Source: Himantopus leucocephalus (taxonomy: Eukaryota; Chordata; Aves; Charadriiformes; Recurvirostridae). Taken from it: a stretch of DNA of 64,000 nucleotides. This document shows positions 13,601 to 23,324 of the stretch, piece after piece (the stretch's first letter is position 1; each line of letters begins with the position of its first letter). A program made the translations under genes and the position numbers. Below the pieces are notes generated by a model that was not told the origin of the DNA, made no database searches, and worked only from the letters and a program-made list of their open reading frames with translations. The DNA is taken from assembly GCA_003993805.1 (NCBI GenBank), contig RSEF01000006.1:26879402-26943401 (forward strand), written 5' to 3'.

Positions 13601-16600
13601 TCTGAGCCAGACTCTCTGGATCTGACTTTGGGTCATTCTTTTGTAGCGAGAAGGACTATATGGAAAATCCAGATCTGGAAACATGGTAGGTTTGGACTTT
13701 GGGTTGAGAACTTCAGGTCCAGGGGTGTTGTCAAGCCTGCATTTACTGCTAGAAATGAAGTAGAGTGAATCATTAGCCGAACCTCTATTTCTGACCCACC
13801 AAATGGGCAAACCAGCTCATTAGGACCACAGCACCTACAGTGGCACTGGCAAATAACAATTTGATGGGAGCACAGTTTCCCATAGTGAATGGAAACATCG
13901 GTAACAGAATAGCAGCTTGAGACCTCCTTTTTACTTTTCTTTTAGGTGACTGGTATCCCTGATGAACAGATCTTGGTAGCTGTATTTCCTGGACTTCCTA
14001 CTTCTGCTGAACTCTTCATACTGCCCCATAAAAACACAACAGAGAGGAGGAAAAGCAGTGAGGCTGATCTGGAGCAAGTAAGGAAAGAAGGATTCATGGA
14101 ACATTCATTCCTATCATACCATTTGCAGATGGGCCCCTTAACTTGTGCAGCATTGGAAATTACTTACAATAAGTGTGATGGATTTGGATGCGTCTGGAAC
14201 TGTGGCAGTATAGTTTATAGCATTAAAGAAGATTATTTTCAGAGGAAGAATGGGCTTTTCTAATACCTCACTGAGACATGTCACAGTCTACCAGCCGTGG
14301 CTCTTCCTAGATCAGTGGTGTGTCCTTATTACAGTAGTTATGGCCAAAGGAACCTTGAATATGTACTCCCTCTACTCCCTGGAGGAATGCTAATAGACAG
14401 AGGCCAAAGCAGCAAGATAATATACTGAGGTTTACTAAAAATAAATCAGGCTCTTCAGCTCGTATGTCACTGGAACAAGACCTCTTTTTTCTGCAGCAGT
14501 GAATGGCGTGTGCAAACTATATTTGGAAGTTACAATATCCATCCATTTAGATAAATAGGTAATTACAGTGATGAATAGCAACAGTGATATGCAGACATGG
14601 GAAGAGCTAGGAACAACAGCACTAGTCTGCTGAAGCTTTCATGCTAGCATTACCAAGTGGTTAAATCAGCTCTATAAAGGCAAAGGAGTGAAGTACTGCT
14701 GGAAAGGCTGCTTAGCTCTAGCTAATGTTCTTGTATGCAGCATTTTTACTGCGTGCAAGCTATGTGTGAGCCCATCTCCAAGTAACTCTTGGAGGAGTAA
14801 CTCTCTGTGATCAAACATTAAATAATTCAGAGGACTGCTGAATTCTGTGGGAGCTCTTGTCACCCACTGAGCAAGGTCAGTCCCCTCAGAGTAGAGCATG
14901 TGTCCTAGGAAGCTAGCAAAGTTGGCCTCTGAAATTTGTGGTGGTGAGCGAGCAGAAGAGATGTATTGTGTTGGGAAGATTTGGAAGGCTTTTTGGAGGG
15001 ATTTTATTGGGATTTCCGTCCTGTTCAGTAGGATCTACCCATTTTAGAGTTCCCTCTGAACAAGCTGTTACGTCAATATTTCGTATATCAGTATTATGCA
15101 GACATCTCAAATTAGATTTCTGACTAGCTGCCCATGATGCCTGAAGATCTAGTTCTCTAGTTTTATTTGACAGTCTGCTTGGTTGTATTTTGGCACCTGT
15201 TGTTGGATTCTGCTTGAGGAGCTCTGCCCTGGAGAGTAAGCCGTCAGGACTACTCAGTAGCTGAGCCCTGACCATCAGAACTACTCTAGGGAGACCAGGC
15301 ATTAGCAAACTCAGGCTCCAGTGTGACATGCCAAGTATGTGCTCTGAGGCAACAAAATAACACATCATAGCTGGTTTGCTGAGCCATAAGTAAACTCCAG
15401 TTCAAGGCCCCTCTTCTAAATGAAGGAGAAATACTGCAAGTTTGCCATTAATCTTCAAAACTGCATTGTCTCATCTACAACAGCCTATTTAAACAGGAGC
15501 TACATGACTAGGATTGTCCTGAATCAGTGTGAATAAAGAAGTGTTACTAGGCTGGACTACCTAACTCAGTTCCATCATCCACCAACGAAAAGCTAATACG
15601 TCATTGATTTCCAAGTGCACTAGATTAAACTCACAGGATATTGTGGAGGGTGAACAGATCCTTAGTTCTTTTCCCTCCTTCCCCACCCTCCAAAAAGAAA
15701 AAAAATATTTGCTAACTTGCTTTCTTGGATCTGCTTCCCAGGAGAGATATAATAACATACTCTGTGAGTCTCAAAAGTCCTGTAGAGAGACTTGCATGCA
15801 CTAACACTCAGTTCCGTCTAAAGCACATGTACGTTTCTCTCCACTTCCTCAGTCTCTCTCTTCCCTTCTCTTCCTGAAGCCAGTACAAGATGTTAGTCAC
15901 CTTTCATAGGCTACGTGCATGCCTGAATGTTATCCAGAGCTTGCTGTCTTCTATATTGTAACTACTGTATCCCTTATTATTTCCTCAGGTGGTAGAAATC
16001 CTTTTTAATGCTCTCAACCAGAACCTGGTCCAGTTTGAACTGAAGCCCGGTGTTGAAGTCATTGTGTATGTTACTCAGTTAACATTAGGTGAGTGTGGAG
16101 TCAAATGCATAGCTGTGGTTCTCTTGAGGCTTCAGACAACTCCAGGAGAACCAGTCTACATTAAAGGACTCACAATTTGGTATGTGCTACTGGGATGTGT
16201 AGGACTGATCGTATTGAGACATTGTCTGTGGTAGAAGCAGGGAGTTTTAAAAACAGAACCCAGCAGTGGAATCTTCATGCACCAGTTTGTACAAGTATTA
16301 AAAGTACCTTTTAAGAGTTCCCTATGGCTTAATTAACTAGTGCATTGATGTTTTTCAAGTGTTTTAGAAAATCAGGTGAATGGTGTTCTATTAAGCCCTT
16401 ATTGGGCACCTGTGGAATTCACTGGGAGTATTACTAACTTTCATGGATATTGGATCAAATCCTTATTGTAAAGGGCTTGTTAATGTTATGACTAGCCAAG
16501 AAGCTTTATAGGGGCAAAGTACTCATGAAAAGAAAATCTAGGCCTCTTACAGGGAATATGTGCCTGAATATTGACTTCTACAAATTAGAACTTATTTAAA

Positions 16601-19600
16601 TTTCAATGCTACCTATCTCCATTTTCCCACAGAGTAATGAATAGTTGCTTTAAGCTTCATCACCCCTTTTGCTTTAAACCACCCTAGTGTGAGGCTCTCA
16701 GCTACGGCTGAGAATTTCATGCAGCCTAGTGTGAAGCTCCCAGCTATTGCTGAGACAGTGATGACTACAGAGGAGATGATGGTTTTATTTTTGCCCTTGA
16801 TTTTTATGACTGCCCTTGCAATCATCTGAAATGTGGGATCCTGTGTATGTGACATTGATGATAGTCTCTCTGAAAGACTGGGATTCCTATCCCATGATAA
16901 TACACTTCAGCTTCTTTTTACATGAGACTCTCAGAGAGCCAAGAGCTGGGCTAAACCAAGGTTTGTAACCTGTCCTACAGGTAACACCTTTTTGCCTTCG
17001 CTGTCTGAGTGTTGTTTGGGGATGAGAGTCAGATGTTTATAGGAGTAGGCTGGAATGAATTAATTTGCGAAACTGGGAATGAGATTTAAATATCTGCAGT
17101 CTGCAGGTTCAGAACCTGGGTTTGTTCTGGTAAGGCACTGCAAAGGGCGGATTTAGCTTACAGTGCTCAACTGTTCTCGCATCCCTCTGAGTGGGGGTGC
17201 TGCATTTGTTCCATGACCATTCCCATGGTATTTTTACTCAGATGAAATGGCAGTCAGTTCTCTTCCATGAAAGAGTCCGTAGAAGTAGTAGAAGCAGAAT
17301 ACTGGCAGGATCAGACTCTTAGGTGTGAAAATTTTGCAATGGAACCAGAAGTGACTATTTGCATAGACTTTGTTTCTATCTTCTGGGTGACAGAAAAAGA
17401 ATAGAGAACAGAAAAAACCAAAACCCAAATATTTATACAGTGAGAAACACTCAGCTGCTACTTAAAATCATTTGCGCATCATTAGAGACTTCTCAGACTC
17501 TTGATTCTCAGCACAGTGCTCAGGCCATTAAGATGGTCTGCTCTGATGAGCTGTGGGAATAGCTGCATAAACAAGATAGAGTAATACACTTAATTTAGCC
17601 CACCCAAAATGTCAAGGATAGAAGGATCTCCAGAATGTTATAATGTACTGCATGCTTGGGTCCAGGATTATTGCTTTGGGCTCCTTCACATTATGAAAAC
17701 TGACTCAATTAAAAAGTCCGTAAGGTCCAATACAGGGATGAGCCTTGAGGCTTCTCACAAGCCAAGATCTCTGTCACATGTAAGACAGGCATATGTCCTT
17801 GGAAGAAGGGAGTCATGCTGCTCATGGATGCTCTGAGGTAGCTTCTCCAAAGGGGAACAGACATACATTAAGCCACATGTCATAAATTTCATTTCCACTC
17901 CAGTCCCTGGAAAAGCCTGAAAAGAAATAGCCCAGAGTGTTAACACAGGAGCGATCAGCCATTCAGCTAAACATGTCTTGCTGTGCCTTTTCACTAGGAG
18001 ATGTTAGACTGCACTGTCTTGAAAAAGGAGCTTCTTTCAAAGGGCAAGAGCATCAATTTGTTTCCTACTGATTGGTCTTGCAGAAAACAGCGTGCATCAT
18101 GCAGTGGTGATAAAACAGATGTGGCAAAGACAGAGTTGAGCTCAACTCTTTGGTGGTTACATGTTCCCTAGTAATATCTTGCAAATGTAATGCTCTGCCT
18201 TTCCTCCTGCAGCACCCCTTGTTGATTCCAGCACGGGTCATAGCAGTTCGGCGATGCTGATGTTGTTGTCTGTGGTGTTTGTAGGCTTGGCTGTGTTTTT
18301 AATCTACAAATTCAAGAGGTAAGTTGAGAAACTTTGGGGGATGGGAGGAGGAGACACTGGGTGGTTTACAGGAAATCTAGGCAGAGCAGTGCATGGATTG
18401 CAGATGTAGAAAGAGTTATGCTGGCCTAAGGCTTAGACCAGTATGGTTCCTTATTTCTCATATATAGAGAGAAGACGGTCTACTGCCCTTCCACTGCAAA
18501 CCTGATACTCTGAAAGCTCAACAAGAGCTCAGAAATCAAGCTGTGACCTGCTTCAGCAGATATGTTTGAACCACAGACCAGAAACGGGAACCCTGTGTGC
18601 TCACTGAGTACTGAGCTACACAATGCAGACTTAGTCAAAAAAATCACGATGGATGTCTTCATACAGTCTATATCCAGCTGGCCGACTGCCTTAGTGCAGC
18701 AGCATCTCATTTGTATCTCACAAAGTGAATAGTTTAGTCTTGCAGAGAAACAGGTGTGATTATGTTAAGGGTGGAAGACTCAAAGCCAGAAAATTTTGTG
18801 TTAAGCATCAAAATGCCTTTGGGAATCTGTGCTGAGGCTTTCTTTGCCAGATGTTAATATAAACCTTTTGCTTCCAGGCAGCAGGCAGGACCTGTGCTGG
18901 CCCATGGTACTTTGCTGCTGCAAGCTGTGAGACAAAATATGGGATAAGAATGGCCTGTTCGCTGAAGGGCTGCCTTATGAGAATGTATTTTAGGCAGATG
19001 GAGCTCTTTAGGAGGAACTTCACATTCAGTACAGGACTTACTGTGTTAAATGGTCTATGTGCCCAAATCCTGCCCTGTGGCAAAATATTGTATTAGAAGC
19101 ATAAGCTAAATCTGACTTTAAAAAAAAAAAAATATTCTGGACATGAGGCGTTCCTCCAAATTGGGAAGCTAGAGCTTTTCCTGTCCGGATTCCAGCTATA
19201 TGTTTCTCTCTGCAGCTTTTCTGCAGCCCAAGATAGGGCTAGTATTCTCTAATGATGTTAGTGGGATACAAACAATTTTAAAAATGGAATGATAAGACAG
19301 GCATGTATCCTAGTCTCAAGGTTTAAAGCTCCCCTCATTTCTAACCTCTTGCATTAACCATTTTCAAAATCAGTGGCTAGCAGTGCTTCTAGTGCTTGAT
19401 CCTGTGCACATCAGGACCTGTTACCGAGCTCCCACTGACTTCAGTGGCCCAGGACAATTTCCAGAGAGCCCATATGTGTGAATCTGCTCAGGTGCAGATT
19501 TCCAGGCCTTCAGGGTGACTCGCTTGTTGCAGTATGAAATCCCCTCTCTGCTTCTGTGAGGTGGAATATAGCTCCCCAGGTGAAGAGGGAATGGGACATG

Positions 19601-22600
19601 GGACTTGTTCAAAGCATTGATTTAATAATGTGCTGGGGAGGCGGCTGATGATTTCTCTCAATCCCACATGTAGGATGAGGAAGGCAAAGAAGTGTCTCTA
19701 GGAAATGTGTCAAGGTGTAGGTACAACCCTTTGTAAGATGCGCTTTCCTCTGTGTCTTGGTGAGATGGTTTCTTAGGTTTCTTAGCTTAATGTCTTTGGC
19801 TCTGTGGTCAGTGATCAGTTACCAGGAGGAAGGAGGATCTGTATATTTTGGGTGCTAGAGAGCAGTGACGAGCTTGGTAATCCACTTTGCTTTGGCAGTA
19901 TCCAGGTCATGTTATGCTACTACAGCTCATAAAACTGACTCTTGTACTACTAAAGCATCCTGAGCCTTAAGCATAGCAACCATCAGCCTTGTTCTGTGCT
20001 CCAGGGCTGGAAAGACCCTGCCTTGTTAAAATCTGTCTGAAAATTGAATGTATTACAAACTGGGAGTGAGAGGGAAGATGGTTAAAGCATTGGTTTTGCT
20101 TTGCCCAAAGCTCATCAATGTGCCGTCCCCTCTTATATGCTCTGTGCCAAAGAGGACAAACGCAGGTCAAACTGACAAAGTTTAGGATTAAGTCAGATAC
20201 CCAGAGTATCCTCAGCTTGATTTTTCAGAACACAAAGCAACTGTTCAGTTCTGTCTAGAACCTCTGGCTCAATGGATCAGAAGTGAGAGCATGCAACAAT
20301 TCTTAATGGAAAAAGGAGGTGAAAACAGAAGCTTTCCTCTAGCTCTCAGTGATGCAGAAGTCCATTAGCCATATGTACTTTTCTGATTAATGGTGATCCC
20401 AGTCTGAATACAGAACTGCTGCTTACAGGAAAAGGTTGCAGGGAGAGCATGGGCCTGCATGAATTTTTAATTCTACAACTTTATAGAATCGGTGCTTTGC
20501 TGGTTTGCACACAGACTCCTTATTATGAGTCCATCAAGCTATAGACTCAGCAGGCATATTAAACACTGCTGCCAGAGAGATGCTTGTTGAGGAGGTCCGG
20601 GTGGAAAAGGAAGGAAGGAAGGGGGAAAAGTAGGGAAATAACCTGTAAAAAGGTTGTTTCTTTTCTGGGAGATTGAGCATACAGCGGTCAATACTATATG
20701 TGTATGGGTGATGAGTAATAGTGGGGCAACAGGGCAGTCAGTGTGTATGTGTCCTGGGACAAGAGTGCAGGAGTGTGTGTGCGTGCACTCAGACATGTGC
20801 AGTGGGACGTTGTGGCCACCTGTGTCTGTTCTGGGAGGCACAGCAGGATTAGGTATGTGTGTATGGATGCACATATGTACAGCTGTCTCAGTTTCTTTTT
20901 TCCCTAACTCTCTGAAGTACCTGGAGGCTCTCTGCCTCACAACTCTGAAGAACTTTTCTCACTTTTCCTCTCAAAGCTCAGAAGACTATTGCTTCTCTAC
21001 CATTGCGTTGTTTGGAAGCAAAACTAAGTCTTCCAGTATCTCCAGGCGTGTTCTTGTGTCCATGTCTCTGTGCATCTCCAGACGTATTCTGCGCACTTAA
21101 ATCCTATCGGAATGCATTTGTCCTCTCTCATTCAATGTGTGCGTTCCCTGTGTAGTGCTTATGTCTTCTAGTGGTCTGTAAGGCACGTCTGAAGGTTAGA
21201 AAGAGAGGGTAGGAGAAAGGGAGAACATGAGGTTTGTTAACTGCTGCTAAACATCCCAAATACGTCCTGACTTTCTGCTGGTTAAGAACAGAATGCCAAA
21301 TCAAGCCAATAGCACAAGTTGTTTGAGGCCAGAACTTCACTGGAGTAGAATCAGCATAGATCTATTGAATTCATGAGAGCTGAGGCAATTTCCACTGCTT
21401 TCAATCTCTGACACATCCAACAGCAGACAGGTTAGCATAAAGAGATGGCATTTTATGTGGCCTCTTTTGAATGTACCTTCTTTCTCTCTCCTGTGTGCTT
21501 TAAGGAACTGAAAAAATTCTCCGAATTTCCGTTATTTTAGCAGTGGGGACTGCATGGCACAGAGTCCTTACAAGGGCATCAGAAAAAATAGTCAGTCACC
21601 TTCCAACGGGCAACTCCACACAGATAATCCTAGCAGTCACCACCATGCTTAACACTTTTCAGTTCTCTCATTTTAAACTTTCATTCCTCCAGGGATTACT
21701 ATCTATCTATCTGGCTAACTAACTGACTTTTGAGGATATTGTTCTAGCAGTCCAAGTTAACTTCTCTTGAAAGAAGGAAGAAGAAACAAACCCTTTGCTT
21801 TCCTGAGCAGCAAGGGAAAATAAGTCCCTGCAAACTTGCATGATCTGTAGCATGGCAAACTGTTTTTGCAATGAAGTGATAACAAATAGACTTTGGGTGG
21901 GTGTTACGAAGTTCAAGTCCTTTCTGTACTCTGAGGTATGACCAATTCTTTATAACTCTTTCTGGTGTGGCAGTTCCTACCGAGTCAGTGTGGGCCTGTC
22001 AATAGAAACAAGCCTAGCAATTTTTTTCTCAGTTGATAGTAGTGCTCAAATTGATTTTTACTTTTGGTTACCAATGCACCCCTGATCGTGTAATAAATAT
22101 TGAGAGAGTTGGCAGTTGCAACTGATTGTACTTAGCTGATTGCTGCTCTCTGAGTTGGGTGCAGTGTCCACTGCACGTACGACTCCTCATTTAAAATGGC
22201 AGGACTAGAACATTTACGTTCACAGCTTGAGGAGCCTTTGGGCACAGGGTAGGAAGGTAGTGGCCTGAGATTTGGGGTAGCTTTAGGCTGGTGTTGGAAT
22301 GAGTGGACGCTAATGGCACTTTCAGAGCTGAACTGTCACTGCGGTGCTTTCACCATTCTGAGAGCCGATACTTTGCAGCACTGGCAGTGATGCAGCATTT
22401 CTGGGATTGGTCTCAGTTTAGTTGGTCTGATTAATCGATGACGTGCCAAGGATCCCTGTGTTACAAAATATAACCTCTCGTTTTCCTTTCCTGCACAGGA
22501 AAATCCCTTGGATCAACATCTATGCCCAAGTTCAGCATGACAAGGAGCAGGAAATGATTGGCTCTGTCAGCCAAAGTGAAAATGCCCCCAAAATCACTCT

Positions 22601-23324
22601 GAGTGAGTTCACAGACCCTGAGGAGCTGATGGACAAAGAGCTGGACACACGAGTGATGGGTGAGAGACAGCCCTCAGCTGGTGCTTGTTTCACAGTCTGG
22701 GTGAGGATGTTGGTCATTGGGGTATTAGGAGAGGCAGTGACCGTGACCCCAGGTACCTGGGGCACTGAGATAGGGAGCAAATCTCTCTCTGCAATATGGT
22801 AACAGGGAGTTTTTCTTAAAGCTTTTCAGCTTTTCTCACAGTGTACATGACCACGTAGGAACCTAGAAACAGCAACAGGTATACAGGAGGTAGTAATGGC
22901 GGTGGCTCACACGTTCGCCTGCTCGTGACCCTGTCTCTGCTGTGGAGGGGTCTCAAATTCCCTGAACCCTCAGAAGAATCAGCTGAGCCAAGCTTACACT
23001 GTTGGTGTGCTATCATTACAAGTGAATATGTCCCTAATAGCTTAATGAGTTTACTGCTGGTCAACTGAGCTGTCGTAACAGGTTTTCTGCATGCTCCATG
23101 CTTATTGCAAATACAAAAAAAAAAAAAAGGATGTGTTATTTTTTAGCACCTTTTCTGTCTTTACACTTGCACAAGCATAGCCTAAGAAGGAGTGAGAAGC
23201 AACATAGACCACACTGTTGAAGCCACTGCACTGACTCTTCTCCATTTTCTCCTTCACAGGAAGCATCTCAACAATTGCCAACAGTGAAAGCACAAAGGAA
23301 ATCCCCAACTGCACTAGTGTTTAA
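1496..23324 (+). CDS. SORCS3: SORCS3, 3' part (nine exons, spliced; C-terminal 373 residues)
   Basis: This is a type I VPS10-domain sorting receptor of neurons, which traffics between plasma membrane and endosomes and acts at postsynaptic sites (family knowledge). Nine exons with GT-AG borders join in a single frame totalling 373 codons plus TAA. Numbering from the first residue here, a PKD domain covers about 1-63 (FGDG at 12-15, HVYKSAG at 32-38). A second PKD-like module covers about 64-149, a membrane-proximal ectodomain about 150-276, a transmembrane helix about 277-295, and the cytoplasmic tail 296-373. Predicted N-glycosylation sequons start at N22, N83, N104 and N216. The tail carries a YxxPhi signal (YAQV, 307-310), a dileucine-like DPEELM (338-343) and the C-terminal class I PDZ ligand TSV. 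The tail ending STKEIPNCTSV, as I recall the family, fits SORCS3 and not SORCS1 or SORCS2. The N-terminal exons with signal peptide, VPS10 propeller and 10CC lie outside the window. No frameshift or internal stop is seen. Confidence 0.95.
2215..2360 (-). repeat. MIR-like SINE remnant
   Basis: The order of motifs resembles the reverse complement of a MIR/CORE-SINE: AGCAGATGAACAGACTC, then CTCAAAGCCACAGGAGAGAG, then a GATGAGACCAGGAAGATCCC-like stretch and a CTACTAGATCTC end. It is highly diverged. The match was made by eye and needs a profile search. Confidence 0.35.
3528..3600 (-). repeat. MIR-like SINE remnant (short)
   Basis: TGTCCCCATTTCATGCTTGA followed by GAACTGAGAGGTAACA resembles the MIR segment that reads 'CCCCATTTTACAGATGAGG' then 'AACTGAGGC'. 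It is short and diverged, so the call is tentative. Confidence 0.35.
4698..4831 (+). CDS. SORCS3: SORCS3 exon b: PKD to second PKD-like module
   Basis: The exon is 134 nt, with acceptor CCCACAG and donor GTACAG (a weaker consensus). It completes the Cys codon and then reads PVEHVHLSVPF and later TYFWWFGNSTK. Sequons NLT and NST are present. It ends on a codon boundary, which fits the following exon. Reading through the donor would add 23 residues before a stop ending at 4903. Confidence 0.93.
5147..5271 (+). repeat. Imperfect local duplication, two copies about 85 bp apart
   Basis: Copy 1 (5147-5185) and copy 2 (5232-5269) share the AACACA...TTTAAA...CTG(C/T)TGG core and an identical TGGTGTTCAAATAAC end. 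Confidence 0.7.
5364..5564 (+). mobile_element. CR1 LINE 3' fragment, interrupted by assembly gap
   Basis: The left part shows the CR1 3'-region phrase GAGGAGCGGCTGAGG, then GTTTAGCCTGGAGAAGAGGA and GGGGAGACCT. The right part shows CCTTCCAACC followed by ATTCTATGATTCTGTGATTC, the CR1 terminal octamer repeats. The element is in the same orientation as the gene. The interior is missing in the Ns. Confidence 0.9.
5422..5521. other. Assembly gap (100 Ns)
   Basis: There are exactly 100 Ns, a conventional placeholder for an unknown length. The flanks are two ends of one CR1 copy, which would normally have some hundreds of bases between them, so the true gap is probably larger than 100. Confidence 0.95.
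9108..9231 (+). CDS. SORCS3: SORCS3 exon c: end of second PKD-like module
   Basis: The exon is 124 nt, with acceptor CTTGCAG and donor GTACCC (weak). It encodes PLITLESSISYTF and later TVQVAAGSTLIQDTKEIAVH, the beta-rich end of the PKD-like module, and ends after the first base of a Glu codon. Splicing to 11929 restores GAG and the family sequence HEYFQSQLL. Confidence 0.92.
9232..11928 (+). other. SORCS3: SORCS3 intron c-d (2697 bp)
   Basis: GT-AG intron. An antisense open frame of 170 codons (9271-9783) has no recognisable family or splice logic. I see no repeat beyond a short direct repeat of GGGGTCTGGA near 9646-9663. Confidence 0.8.
11929..12041 (+). CDS. SORCS3: SORCS3 exon d: membrane-proximal ectodomain
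   Basis: The exon is 113 nt, with acceptor TATTCCAG and donor GTGAGC. It completes Glu and encodes YFQSQLLSFSPNLDYHNPDI followed by PEWRQDIGKVIKRALAQ. There is no Met-initiated frame here, so it is visible only through splice sites and family sequence. It ends on a codon boundary. Confidence 0.93.
12042..13945 (+). other. SORCS3: SORCS3 intron d-e (1904 bp)
   Basis: GT-AG intron with AT-rich sequence in its first half. No repeat or second gene is recognised. Confidence 0.8.
13946..14077 (+). CDS. SORCS3: SORCS3 exon e: membrane-proximal ectodomain
   Basis: The exon is exactly 44 codons (132 nt), with acceptor TTTTAG and donor GTAAGG. It encodes VTGIPDEQILVAVFPGLPTS and then a basic, acidic-flanked stretch with an NTT sequon and ERRKSSEADLEQ. 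Being symmetric in phase (0-0), it could be skipped without a frameshift. Confidence 0.93.
14078..15988 (+). other. SORCS3: SORCS3 intron e-f (1911 bp)
   Basis: GT-AG intron. A 151-codon antisense open frame (14913-15368) shows no family resemblance. No repeat is identified. Confidence 0.8.
15989..16088 (+). CDS. SORCS3: SORCS3 exon f: membrane-proximal ectodomain
   Basis: The exon is 100 nt, with acceptor TTCCTCAG and donor GTGAGT. It encodes VVEILFNALNQNLVQFELKP followed by GVEVIVYVTQLTL, and ends after the first base of an Ala codon that the next exon completes (GCA CCC CTT). Confidence 0.93.
16089..18212 (+). other. SORCS3: SORCS3 intron f-g (2124 bp)
   Basis: GT-AG intron. It contains a small tandem duplication at 16683-16755, listed separately. 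Nothing else is recognised. Confidence 0.8.
16683..16755 (+). repeat. Two-copy tandem repeat, 31-bp unit, period 42
   Basis: Copies 16683-16713 and 16725-16755 both begin CCTAGTGTGA and end GCTGAGA, with five or so differences. The first copy contains CTCAGCTACGGCTGAG, a perfect 6-bp inverted repeat around TACG. Confidence 0.75.
18213..18318 (+). CDS. SORCS3: SORCS3 exon g: transmembrane segment
   Basis: The exon is 106 nt, with acceptor CTCCTGCAG and donor GTAAGT. It encodes APLVDSSTGHSSSAM and then a hydrophobic stretch of about 19 residues ending at a Tyr, followed by KFKR as a stop-transfer signal. It breaks after two bases of the Arg codon. Unspliced reading gives AGG TAA, an immediate stop, so intron retention would leave a membrane-anchored receptor with almost no tail. 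Confidence 0.94.
18319..22498 (+). other. SORCS3: SORCS3 intron g-h (4180 bp)
   Basis: GT-AG intron between the transmembrane and tail exons. In the paralogue SORCS1 this part of the gene yields alternative tails, but I saw no clear alternative tail exon here. A GT-rich stretch lies at about 20695-20880. A sequence near 19431 (CCACTGACTTCAGTGG) resembles the core of an ancient amniote repeat. Confidence 0.75.
20695..20880 (+). repeat. GT-rich low-complexity stretch
   Basis: Repeated TGTGTATG/GTGTGTGTGCGTGC-type words on the + strand give reciprocal CA-rich open frames on both strands. It is not a clean microsatellite. Confidence 0.5.
22499..22659 (+). CDS. SORCS3: SORCS3 exon h: cytoplasmic tail
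   Basis: The exon is 161 nt, with acceptor CTGCACAG and donor GTGAGA. It encodes KIPWINIYAQVQHDKEQEMI and then GSVSQSENAPKITLSEFTDP and EELMDKELDTRVM. The YAQV motif fits the YxxPhi adaptor-binding class. DPEELM fits the [DE]xxxL[LIVM] class with Met in the second hydrophobic position. This tail separates SORCS3 from SORCS1, whose tail varies by alternative splicing. Confidence 0.94.
22660..23259 (+). other. SORCS3: SORCS3 intron h-i (600 bp)
   Basis: Last and shortest intron, GTGAGA to TTCACAG, with an A-run at 23116-23128. Confidence 0.85.
23260..23324 (+). CDS. SORCS3: SORCS3 terminal coding exon with stop
   Basis: The acceptor is CCTTCACAG. Sixty-five coding nt complete a Gly codon and encode SISTIANSESTKEIPNCTSV, then TAA at 23322-23324. 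The last three residues T-S-V form a class I PDZ ligand. SorCS3 is reported to bind postsynaptic PDZ proteins such as PICK1 through its tail (family knowledge). The exon continues as 3' UTR. Confidence 0.95.
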
